33,546 nucleotides of DNA from an uncultured Solirubrobacterales bacterium (GTDB lineage Bacteria > Actinomycetota > Thermoleophilia > Solirubrobacterales > 70-9), in contig CAITDZ010000004.1 of the NCBI GenBank assembly GCA_903891285.1, positions 1-33,546 of the forward strand, read 5' to 3'. The notes beneath the pieces are model-generated. The model saw nothing but the letters and a program-made list of their open reading frames with translations. It had not been told where the DNA came from and did not search any database. Below are positions 26,250 to 33,546 of the stretch, piece after piece (the first letter of the stretch is position 1; every line of letters starts with the position of its first letter). Made by a program: the position numbers and the translations under genes.

Positions 26250-27926
26250 ATGATGAGCCAGGAGCTGCCGCGTCCGCGGTCGGCGGCGGTCTTCGACGGA
26301 CCCGACAGGGCAGCTGCCCGTGCCTACATGAAGGGGATCGGACTCACCGACGAGGATCTCTCCAAGCCGACCATCGGCATCGCCAATACCTGGACCGACG
26401 CGATGCCTTGCAACTACGGCCTCCGCGATCTGGCCGAGTACGTCAAGGAGGGCGTGCGTGCGGCCGGGGGCACCCCGATGGAGTTCAACACCGTCGCGAT
26501 ATCCGACGGGATCACGATGGGGACCAAAGGGATGAAGTCGTCGCTGGTCAGTCGGGAGGTGGTCGCAGACTCGATCGAGCTGATGGCCCGCGGCTACCAG
26601 TTCGATGCGATCGTGGCGCTCGCCGCCTGCGACAAGACGATTCCCGGGGCGGTGATGGGGGTCACCCGGATCGACATTCCCTCGATCGTCCTCTACGGCG
26701 GCTCCATCAAGCCCGGCCACTACGAAGGGCATGATGTGACCATCCTCGACGTCTTCGAGGCGATCGGGGCCCACTCGGCGGGCAAGATCACCGATGAGGA
26801 GCTGACCGCCCTCGAGGATGTCGCAAGTCCCGGTTTCGGGGCATGCGGTGGCCAGTTCACGGCGAACACGATGGCCTGTGCCTTCGAGGCCCTGGGGATC
26901 TCCCCCGCCTTCTCGGCGATGGTTCCCGCGGAGGACGTCCAGAAGAACGAGGTCGCGAAGGGCATCGGCGAGATGGTCCTCGGAGTCCTGGCCGACGACA
27001 TCAGACCCTCCAGGGTGATCACCCGAAAGTCTTTGGAGAACGCGATCGCCACGGTCTGTGCGACGGGGGGCTCCACCAACGCCGTCCTGCACCTGCTCGC
27101 GATCGCAAGGGAAGCCGGTATCGACCTCGACATCGACGTCTTCGAGGAGGTCTCGCGTAGGACCCCGCTGCTGGCCGACATGAAGCCCGGTGGTCGGTTC
27201 GTCGCGACCGACCTGCACCGAGCGGGCGGCGTCCCACTCGTCCTCAAGCGTCTGTCAGAGGGCAGCCTGCTCAATGACGACGAGATCACGGTTACCGGGA
27301 AGACGATCGGCGAGGAGGCCGCCGTTGCCGAGGAGACCCCTGGCCAGGAGGTCGTGCGGACGGCTGCCGATCCGCTCAAGGCGCAGGGTGGCCTGGCGAT
27401 ACTTCGCGGGAACATCTGCCCGGACGGGGCGGTCGTGAAGGTGGCCGGAACCGAGCGGACCTCCCACACCGGACCGGCCCGGGTCTTCGAGAGCGAGGAA
27501 GACTGTTTCGCCGCCGTGAAGGAAGGCGCGATCGAGAAGGGCGACGTCGTGGTGATCCGCAACGAGGGTCCGGCCGGTGGGCCGGGGATGAGGGAGATGC
27601 TCCAGGTGACAGCTGCCCTGGTCGGTGAAGGACTGGGGGAGCATGTCGCCCTGCTGACCGACGGCAGGTTCTCGGGGGCGACACGGGGTTTGATGATCGG
27701 ACACGTCGCACCCGAAGCGGTCAAGGGTGGACCGATATCCGCGATCCAGGACGGCGACACGGTCGTCGTCGATCTCGACGACCGGCGACTGGACGTCGAG
27801 CTTGCGCCCGAAGTCATCGCCGAGCGGATCGCGGCCTATGAACCGCCGCCGGCCCCCTATGATCGTGGAGTGATGGCCAAGTACGCCGACTCGGTAAGTT
27901 CCGCTTCGCTCGGGGCGATCACGTGA
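26250..27926 (+). CDS. ilvD: Dihydroxy-acid dehydratase
   Basis: [106 protein letters not shown]. Confidence 0.97.
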   Translation: MMSQELPRPRSAAVFDGPDRAAARAYMKGIGLTDEDLSKPTIGIANTWTDAMPCNYGLRDLAEYVKEGVRAAGGTPMEFNTVAISDGITMGTKGMKSSLVSREVVADSIELMARGYQFDAIVALAACDKTIPGAVMGVTRIDIPSIVLYGGSIKPGHYEGHDVTILDVFEAIGAHSAGKITDEELTALEDVASPGFGACGGQFTANTMACAFEALGISPAFSAMVPAEDVQKNEVAKGIGEMVLGVLADDIRPSRVITRKSLENAIATVCATGGSTNAVLHLLAIAREAGIDLDIDVFEEVSRRTPLLADMKPGGRFVATDLHRAGGVPLVLKRLSEGSLLNDDEITVTGKTIGEEAAVAEETPGQEVVRTAADPLKAQGGLAILRGNICPDGAVVKVAGTERTSHTGPARVFESEEDCFAAVKEGAIEKGDVVVIRNEGPAGGPGMREMLQVTAALVGEGLGEHVALLTDGRFSGATRGLMIGHVAPEAVKGGPISAIQDGDTVVVDLDDRRLDVELAPEVIAERIAAYEPPPAPYDRGVMAKYADSVSSASLGAIT

Positions 27927-29239
27927 GCCTGCGCCGTCTGTTCATCCCCGTGCTCGGCTTTCTCGTCGCCGCAGCCCTCCAGCCCGCGGTGGCCGGTGCC
28001 GGCGCGGCTGCGAGCGAGTCGACGGTCTGGCTCTGCAAGCCGGGCATTTCGGACAACCCATGCCTCGACGGAAGTCTTGGCGGCACGCGCTCTTCTCCAT
28101 CGGGGACATCAAGCCTCGGCTACCGGGCGGCGCCAGACCCTTCGTTCGACTGCTTCTACGTCTACCCGACGCAGTCGGAACAGACCACCGCCAATGCGGA
28201 CCTGTCCAGGGACGAGGAACTCAAGCTGGTCGCGATCAACCAGGCGAGCCAGTTCTCACGGGTCTGCGATGTGTATTCGCCGGTCTATCGCCAGTACACC
28301 TTCGCCGAGCCGGTGACCGATCAGGTCCGGGACATCGCCTACGAGGGCGTGTTGGCCGGTTTCCGGGAGTACCTCTCGAAGTACAACAAGGGCCGGAGCT
28401 TCGTCCTGATCGGTCACTCGCAGGGAGCGTCTCACCTGTCCCGGCTCCTCGCCCAGGTCGTGGATCGCCGGAGCGGGATCAGGGATCGGATGATCTCGGC
28501 GATCGTGCCCGGCTCCAACAACATCTACGTCCCGAAGGGCAAATCGGTCGGGGGAAACCTGTCGAAGATCCCGGCCTGTCGGATCGGGGATCAGATCGGG
28601 TGCGTCATGGCCTGGTCGATCTACTTCGATCGCGCCGGATCCGGCCTGCCACCGAATGCGACTTTCGGGCGGCTCTCCACCGGTTACTGGGTCTATCCCG
28701 GAGGGCGCCCCGATCCCTCCCGCTTCGAGGTGCTCTGTACCAACCCCGCTGAACTGACGGGGGATGCTGGATTGATGACCCCGTTGGCCAACCTCGCTGC
28801 TTTCTACGGATCCCCCGGAGTATCGAACCCCTGGAATGCGTATCCGGGCTTCTATCGTGGGGAGTGCCTTACCGGACCCGACGCATCCTGGCTGAATATG
28901 AGCGAGGTTCCCGGCTACAACTCGGGCCTCGACAGCCTGCTCGACCTGATCGGGAGCGAGGCGGGCGGTCTCCATACCGGGGACATCAACCTGGTGCTGG
29001 ACAACCTGGTCCCGCTCGTTACGGCTCAGGCAGTCCATCACGCCCGTTGGCGCAAGCTCGACCTTCGGCTCGACGGCTTGGTCAGGCAGCTCGCAAGGGC
29101 CCGCAAGGCAAGTGCCCGGGCCGGCGGAGCGAATCCCGCACTGAAGCGTCGTGTGGCCTCGCTCGAGAAGAAGGTCAAGCTGGCGAAGGCGGCAGCGAAG
29201 GCCGCCTACCGGCCATCCGGAGGCTCGAGCACCGGCTGA
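27923..29239 (+). CDS. Secreted DUF3089 alpha/beta-hydrolase (lipase-like) with basic C-terminal tail
   Basis: Signal peptide-like N-terminus; [12 protein letters not shown]..., [29 protein letters not shown] nucleophile elbow; GTGA overlap with ilvD. Confidence 0.85.
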   Translation: MSLRRLFIPVLGFLVAAALQPAVAGAGAAASESTVWLCKPGISDNPCLDGSLGGTRSSPSGTSSLGYRAAPDPSFDCFYVYPTQSEQTTANADLSRDEELKLVAINQASQFSRVCDVYSPVYRQYTFAEPVTDQVRDIAYEGVLAGFREYLSKYNKGRSFVLIGHSQGASHLSRLLAQVVDRRSGIRDRMISAIVPGSNNIYVPKGKSVGGNLSKIPACRIGDQIGCVMAWSIYFDRAGSGLPPNATFGRLSTGYWVYPGGRPDPSRFEVLCTNPAELTGDAGLMTPLANLAAFYGSPGVSNPWNAYPGFYRGECLTGPDASWLNMSEVPGYNSGLDSLLDLIGSEAGGLHTGDINLVLDNLVPLVTAQAVHHARWRKLDLRLDGLVRQLARARKASARAGGANPALKRRVASLEKKVKLAKAAAKAAYRPSGGSSTG

Positions 29240-30156
29240 ACCTGTGAGTCGACGCCGATAACTTCCCGGGCGAACTCCTCGATCTCCCAGTCGAATCGGG
29301 CCGGCCTCTCGATCTGGACCATGTGACCGGTGTCGTTGAGGACGACGAGCTCGGATTCCGGGAGCCGCTTCCTGTACGAGTAGGCAGCTCGAAGCGGCAC
29401 CAGGAGGTCCCGAGCGCCCCAGAGCAAGAGGACCGGGAGGTCGATCTCCCCCAGCCGACTCCGCCCGTCGAAACCGGATAGGGCATAGGCGGCCTGGAGG
29501 GTTCCGGGCGCCCGAGCCCCATAGGTGACCAGCTCCCAGAGGATCTCGGGGTCGATCTCGTTCGGGTGGGCGATGAAGCTCCCCAGGGAGGCCGCCCGGA
29601 GGCGCGGCCGGGAGAGACCCCGTCCGGTCCGCTCCGGTGCCGGCAATCGGTTCAGCGCGATGATCGCCTGAGCGACCCTCTTTCGGCTCTTCGACGTTCG
29701 GGCAAATGCGGTGCCCGCGGCCGCCACGAGCGATGCCCCCGAAAAACGCCCCGGGGCAGCCAGAAGGGCCTCGGTCACGACCACGCCTCCCATCGAGTGG
29801 CCGACCAGGATCGTCTCCTCTGGAAGGCCCAGACGATCGGCCAGGTTGACCAGCATGGAGCCATAGCCGGGCATGGTGATCGGCCTCTCGGGAAGAGGAC
29901 TGTCCCCGAAGCCGGGGAGGTCGAGGGCCACCACCCGGTGTCGGTCGGAGAGCCTCGGGATGTTCTCCAGCCAGTTCCGCCAGCTCCCGGCGAGGCCATG
30001 GACCAGGACGATCGTCGGGCCCTCCCCGAGCGAGACGTACTCGACCTCGGAAACCCCAAGTTCCGAATCGACCTCGATCCGCTCGATCTTCGAGCCCCAA
30101 TCGACCTTCAGCCACCTGCCGTCAGACAGTCCGTAGTCGCCATCTCGAGCCTCCAT
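29206..30156 (-). CDS. Alpha/beta hydrolase
   Basis: TIVLVHGLAGSWRNWLENIPRLSDRHRVVALDLPGFGDSP, ILVGHSMGGVVV, LLLWGARDLLVPL, VVLNDTGHMVQIERP. Start ATG at 30156. Confidence 0.92.
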   Translation of the reverse strand: MEARDGDYGLSDGRWLKVDWGSKIERIEVDSELGVSEVEYVSLGEGPTIVLVHGLAGSWRNWLENIPRLSDRHRVVALDLPGFGDSPLPERPITMPGYGSMLVNLADRLGLPEETILVGHSMGGVVVTEALLAAPGRFSGASLVAAAGTAFARTSKSRKRVAQAIIALNRLPAPERTGRGLSRPRLRAASLGSFIAHPNEIDPEILWELVTYGARAPGTLQAAYALSGFDGRSRLGEIDLPVLLLWGARDLLVPLRAAYSYRKRLPESELVVLNDTGHMVQIERPARFDWEIEEFAREVIGVDSQVQPVLEPPDGR

Positions 30157-30163
30157 CGCCCTC

Positions 30164-30169
30164 AGGCTA
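30164..30169 (-). promoter_or_regulatory. -10 hexamer TAGCCT, 7 nt before hydrolase ATG
   Basis: Minus strand TAGCCT-gagggcg-ATG. Confidence 0.5.
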
Positions 30170-30202
30170 GCCCCCGGTCCGAGTTGGTGTGAGAATCGGG
30201 GC

Positions 30203-31288
30203 GTGGAGCAATCGCCCGATTTCGCCCCCCGCAGGGTCCTGGTGACCGGCCTCTCGACCTTCTGGGGGGGACGCCTGGCCCAGCTGCTCGAGTCGGACCC
30301 CCGGATCGAGGCGGTGGTCGGCGTCGATCCCGATTCGCCCTCCAGGGAGCTCGACCGGACCGAGTTCGTTCGGGTCGGTCCGGAGCACACAGCGATCGAG
30401 CGGATCATCCGGGCGGCTCGAATCGACACGGTGGTCGATACGAGGATGACCCTCGACCTCAGCCGGATCGGCAGGACTGCCGCCCACGAGAACAACGTGA
30501 TCGGAACCCTCAACCTTCTGGCGGCCTGCTCGGCCGGCGACAGCCCGGTGAGGAGAGTGGTCTTCCGGAGCTCCGGCCTCTTCTACGGATGCTCGCGGAG
30601 CGACCCCGGTTACTTCACCGAGTCGGACCGACCTCCGGAGAATCATCCGACGGCTGCCGGTCGGGACCTGCTCGAAGCCGAGGCAGCGGTTGCGGCGTTC
30701 AGGTCGCGAAGGCCCGGGGTATCCGTGACCGTGCTTCGCTTCGCCGACGTCCTCGGACCAGAGGTCGACTCGACCATGGTCAGGTTCCTTTCGCTTCCGG
30801 TGATTCCGTCAATCACCGGTTTCGACCCCCGACTCCAGTTCGTCGACCAGGAGGATGCCGTCCATGCACTCGGCCACGCAGTCTCGAAAGCTCCGTCCGG
30901 GACCTTCAATGTTGCTGCCGACGGCGTGCTCGTCCTTTCGGAAGTGGCCTCCCTGATCGGTCGCCGGCTTGCCCCGTTGGTTCCTCCAATCGGTACCGGC
31001 ACTTCGGTCTCGACGCTCAGGCGCCTCGGCCTGCCCCTCTCCGAGGAGCTCTCGGGACAGCTCCGGTATGGACGGGCGATGGACAATCGCGCCTTCAAGG
31101 GGACCGGCTTCCACTTCCGGTTCACATCACGCGAAGCGGTGCTCGGCCTGAGGAACCACTTGATTCTCGATCCGGTCATCCGGGGGGCCAGGAGTCCTTA
31201 CCGCTACGAACCCGAGGTCGAGGAGTTCCTCCGAAGGAGCCCCCTGGTCGAGGCGACGCACGGGGATTCCAGCACCGCCGGATCCTGA
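30203..31288 (+). CDS. NAD-dependent epimerase/SDR family protein
   Basis: RVLVTGLSTFWGGRLAQLLESDPRIEAVVGVD, ENNVIGTLNLLAACS, VTVLRFADVLGP, LQFVDQEDAVHALGHA; GTG start. Confidence 0.82.
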   Translation: MEQSPDFAPRRVLVTGLSTFWGGRLAQLLESDPRIEAVVGVDPDSPSRELDRTEFVRVGPEHTAIERIIRAARIDTVVDTRMTLDLSRIGRTAAHENNVIGTLNLLAACSAGDSPVRRVVFRSSGLFYGCSRSDPGYFTESDRPPENHPTAAGRDLLEAEAAVAAFRSRRPGVSVTVLRFADVLGPEVDSTMVRFLSLPVIPSITGFDPRLQFVDQEDAVHALGHAVSKAPSGTFNVAADGVLVLSEVASLIGRRLAPLVPPIGTGTSVSTLRRLGLPLSEELSGQLRYGRAMDNRAFKGTGFHFRFTSREAVLGLRNHLILDPVIRGARSPYRYEPEVEEFLRRSPLVEATHGDSSTAGS

Positions 31289-31376
31289 GGCCGCTGGCCC
31301 GCCCAAGATCGGCTCCCATGCGGGTGACAGCGCCATTTCCTGTTTGCGATTCGCCCGGCCCGCAGGAATCGATCCG

Positions 31377-31382
31377 TACAAT
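31377..31382 (+). promoter_or_regulatory. -10 hexamer TACAAT upstream of L,D-transpeptidase (leadered)
   Basis: TACAAT about 60 nt before ATG 31444 in the longest intergenic gap of the window. Confidence 0.45.
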
Positions 31383-31443
31383 CCGAAAAGGTCTTTGATG
31401 GCCTGAGCGAGGCCCGGCAAGAAGGAGCGAGGCAGAGGCTCAG

Positions 31444-32484
31444 ATGGGACGCAAGGCACGGATATTCGGTGCGGTGGCAGTCGGGGTTCTGGTTCTCGGA
31501 GCCGTCGCGGCATACGGCTACGACGCCTCGAGGAGTCACCTGATCTCGGATGGGGTCACGATCAACGGTGTCGAGGTCGGTGGCCTCGATACCGAGCAGG
31601 CCGAGGTTCTTGTCCGAAAGAAGGTGGTCGAACCCAGGCGGCGTGCCATCCGGGTCGAGGCGGACGGCGAGACCTTCACGCTTCCGGCCCGCGACCTCAA
31701 GGTCCGGGCCAATGTCCGAGGTGCCGTTCAGGACGCGCTCGACGCCAGTCGGGAGGGCTCGCTCCCCGAGAGGGTCTTCCGACAGATCACCGGGGGATCC
31801 GATCCCAGGGAGGTCACCCTGGACGTCCAGTGGTCTCGCCCCGCACTCAACGGTTTCGTTCGCGAGGTGGCGGATGGGGTCTACGTGGCACCGAGGGATG
31901 CCTCGGTAGAGCCGGGACCGGAATCGCTCACTGTGGTCGACGAGGCCGACGGCCAGAAGCTTCGCGACAACCTGCTGGATTCCGAACTCGAATCGATCCT
32001 CGCAGGCGGCCCCTACCGCCCCGTGGTAAGGGGCAAGACCAGGGTGCTCAAGCCATCGGTCACCCGGGCAGAGGTCTCGGGTGCCTACCCGACCTACATC
32101 ACGGTCAGCAAGGCCTCCTACACCCTCACCCTCTGGAAGGACCTCGAGGTTGCGGCCCAGTATCCGGTGGCAGTTGGATCGCCCGACTACCCGACTCCGG
32201 ACGGACTCTTCTCGATCCAGGACAAGCAGGTCGATCCCGACTGGCACGTCCCCACCTCCGACTGGGCGGGAGACCTCGCCGGGACCGTCGTCCCCGGGGG
32301 TTCGGCCGAGAACCCGCTCAAGGCCCGGTGGATGGGCATCTACGGGGGTGCCGGGATCCACGGGACCGACTCGATCTACTCGCTGGGAACGGCCGCTTCC
32401 CATGGCTGCGTCCGAATGGCGGTCGACGACGTGATCGCCCTGTACGACCAGGTCGATGTCGGGACACCGATCTACATCGGCTGA
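31444..32484 (+). CDS. L,D-transpeptidase (YkuD) with N-terminal TM and PG-binding-4-like domain
   Basis: N-terminal TM; INGVEVGGLDTEQAEVLV; YITVSKASYTLTLWKDL; IHGTDSIYSLGTAASHGCVRMAVDDVIALYD catalytic motif. Confidence 0.92.
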   Translation: MGRKARIFGAVAVGVLVLGAVAAYGYDASRSHLISDGVTINGVEVGGLDTEQAEVLVRKKVVEPRRRAIRVEADGETFTLPARDLKVRANVRGAVQDALDASREGSLPERVFRQITGGSDPREVTLDVQWSRPALNGFVREVADGVYVAPRDASVEPGPESLTVVDEADGQKLRDNLLDSELESILAGGPYRPVVRGKTRVLKPSVTRAEVSGAYPTYITVSKASYTLTLWKDLEVAAQYPVAVGSPDYPTPDGLFSIQDKQVDPDWHVPTSDWAGDLAGTVVPGGSAENPLKARWMGIYGGAGIHGTDSIYSLGTAASHGCVRMAVDDVIALYDQVDVGTPIYIG

Positions 32485-32494
32485 TTCGGCCGTC

Positions 32495-33397
32495 ATGGAG
32501 AGGGAAGACCTCAGCTGGTCCGGGGCGATCGAACTCCACCGGCGCGACCTTGCCGCCGCCGGATCCTCCGAACGCACGGTCGAGGCCTACGGCCGGGACC
32601 TCGGTCAGTTCGCAGGATGGGCAGGGGGCCGTGGGCTTGCGCCGGATCAGGTGACCCACCGCGAGGTCCGCCTGTTCGCCGCCTCATTGACCCAGGACGG
32701 CCGCTCGCCGGCGACCGTCGCGAGGAAGCTCGCATCGGTCAGGAGCCTCTACGCATTCCTGCTGAGGACGGGCCGGGTCCCACAGAACCCGGCCGACCTG
32801 GTCTCGGCACCGAAGGCCGGCCGAAAGCTGCCCAAAGTCCTGACCGTCGTGCAGGTGGAGGAAGTCCTGGGCGCGGTCCCGGCAACGACACCGATCGAAC
32901 TCCGCGACCAGGCGATGCTCGAGCTGGCCTATTCCTCGGGACTGAGGAGCGCCGAACTGGTCGACCTCGACCTGACCTCGCTCGATTCCACGGGCGGTCG
33001 GGTCAAGGTGATCGGAAAGGGTTCCCGGCACCGGATCGTTCCGGTGGGCGATCCCGCGATGGAAGCGATCGACCACTACATCGAGGGGGGCAGGCAGCGA
33101 CTCGTGGTCGATCCCGAGGAGCGAGCCCTCTTCATATCGAAGAACGGTCGTCGACTCTCGACGTCAGACGTCTCCCGCCGCCTGGCAGTGCGGGTCCGCA
33201 AGGCCGCTTCGGCCGGCGGCATATCCCCGCACACCCTCCGACATTCCTTCGCTACCCACCTGCTGGAGGGCGGGGCGGACCTCAGGACGATCCAGGAGCT
33301 GCTCGGACATTCCTCCATCTCGACCACCCAGGTCTATACCCACCTCGATGCGGCCCGACTCAGGGACGTCTACGCCGAGAGCCATCCCCGGGCCTGA
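32495..33397 (+). CDS. Tyrosine recombinase XerC/XerD family
   Basis: YSSGLRSAELVDLDL, KVIGKGSRHRIVPVG, SPHTLRHSFATHLLEGGADLRTIQELLGHSSISTTQVYTH. Confidence 0.93.
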   Translation: MEREDLSWSGAIELHRRDLAAAGSSERTVEAYGRDLGQFAGWAGGRGLAPDQVTHREVRLFAASLTQDGRSPATVARKLASVRSLYAFLLRTGRVPQNPADLVSAPKAGRKLPKVLTVVQVEEVLGAVPATTPIELRDQAMLELAYSSGLRSAELVDLDLTSLDSTGGRVKVIGKGSRHRIVPVGDPAMEAIDHYIEGGRQRLVVDPEERALFISKNGRRLSTSDVSRRLAVRVRKAASAGGISPHTLRHSFATHLLEGGADLRTIQELLGHSSISTTQVYTHLDAARLRDVYAESHPRA

Positions 33398-33415
33398 CCC
33401 GCCTTCGAGGGCGGG
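33398..33415 (+). terminator. GC-rich hairpin directly after the xer stop codon
   Basis: CCCGCC-ttcgag-GGCGGG, no U-tract. Confidence 0.5.
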
Positions 33416-33425
33416 GCGTCGCGGA

Positions 33426-33431
33426 TAATCT
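33426..33431 (+). promoter_or_regulatory. -10 hexamer TAATCT, 7 nt before rnhA GTG
   Basis: TAATCT-tcggccg-GTG. Confidence 0.55.
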
Positions 33432-33438
33432 TCGGCCG

Positions 33439-33546
33439 GTGCCGAGGTTCAAGGTCAACGTCGATGGGGGGGCCAGGGGGAACCCGGGTCCTGCGGCGAT
33501 CGGGGTCGTCATCCGTCAGGGCGAGGAAGTGATCGCCGACCTCTCC
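33439..33546 (+). CDS. rnhA: RNase HI family protein (partial, runs off window)
   Basis: Translated from GTG 33439: MPRFKVNVDGGARGNPGPAAIGVVIRQGEEVIADLS; DGGARGNPGPAAIG signature. Not in the ORF list because truncated. Confidence 0.85.
   Translation, partial: MPRFKVNVDGGARGNPGPAAIGVVIRQGEEVIADLS

Noticed and set aside
25857-27218. 453-aa minus-strand ORF under thiD/ilvD
   Set aside because: Mirror frame of well-supported enzymes; low-complexity composition.
28256-30115. 619-aa minus-strand ORF across the DUF3089 gene and hydrolase
   Set aside because: Out of frame with the supported hydrolase CDS and antisense to DUF3089; spurious GC-rich ORF.
1-33546. CRISPR array, transposon, prophage, defence island, tRNA or SRP RNA
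   Set aside because: No repeat-spacer pattern, transposase/integrase module (the Xer protein sits in housekeeping context), cloverleaf or SRP RNA-like sequence noticed by reading.
21537-33546. rnhB, rnhA and recG as a dedicated R-loop-processing system
   Set aside because: All are ordinary housekeeping genes spread over >25 kb in conserved contexts; co-occurrence alone is not evidence of a system.

Overview
GC-rich (actinobacterial-looking; Thermoleophilia-like is my inference from gene order) chromosomal segment, densely packed with housekeeping genes, almost all on the + strand. Order: flippase-like membrane protein(-, partial) / GT2 glycosyltransferase(-) // ribD-ribE-ribBA-ribH / rpmB / yloV(fakA-like)-recG-rsmD-coaD / SepIVA-like coiled coil / DUF177-rpmF-plsX-acpP-rnc / smc-ftsY-ffh / rpsP-khpA-trmD-rplS-lepB / rnhB > < yraN(-) / comM-dprA / thiD / ilvD-DUF3089 > < alpha/beta hydrolase(-) // SDR epimerase / L,D-transpeptidase / xer recombinase / rnhA (partial). 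I see no CRISPR array, transposon, prophage, rRNA or tRNA. The observations most worth follow-up are: (1) a 778-aa SMC with intact ATPase heads but no hinge and only head-proximal arms; (2) an RNase III whose metal-site residues are altered (ERLEFLGD->ERLAFLGD, and Asp->Glu before EALIG); (3) a recurrent TANNNT hexamer 7-9 nt upstream of about a dozen start codons, indicating widespread leaderless transcription; (4) an 11-bp inverted repeat with a crossing 7-bp helix between coaD and the SepIVA-like gene; (5) a ~110-aa acidic tail on bL19; (6) rimM missing from the rpsP-khpA-trmD-rplS cluster. All functional statements rest on reading motifs by eye; no database search was run.
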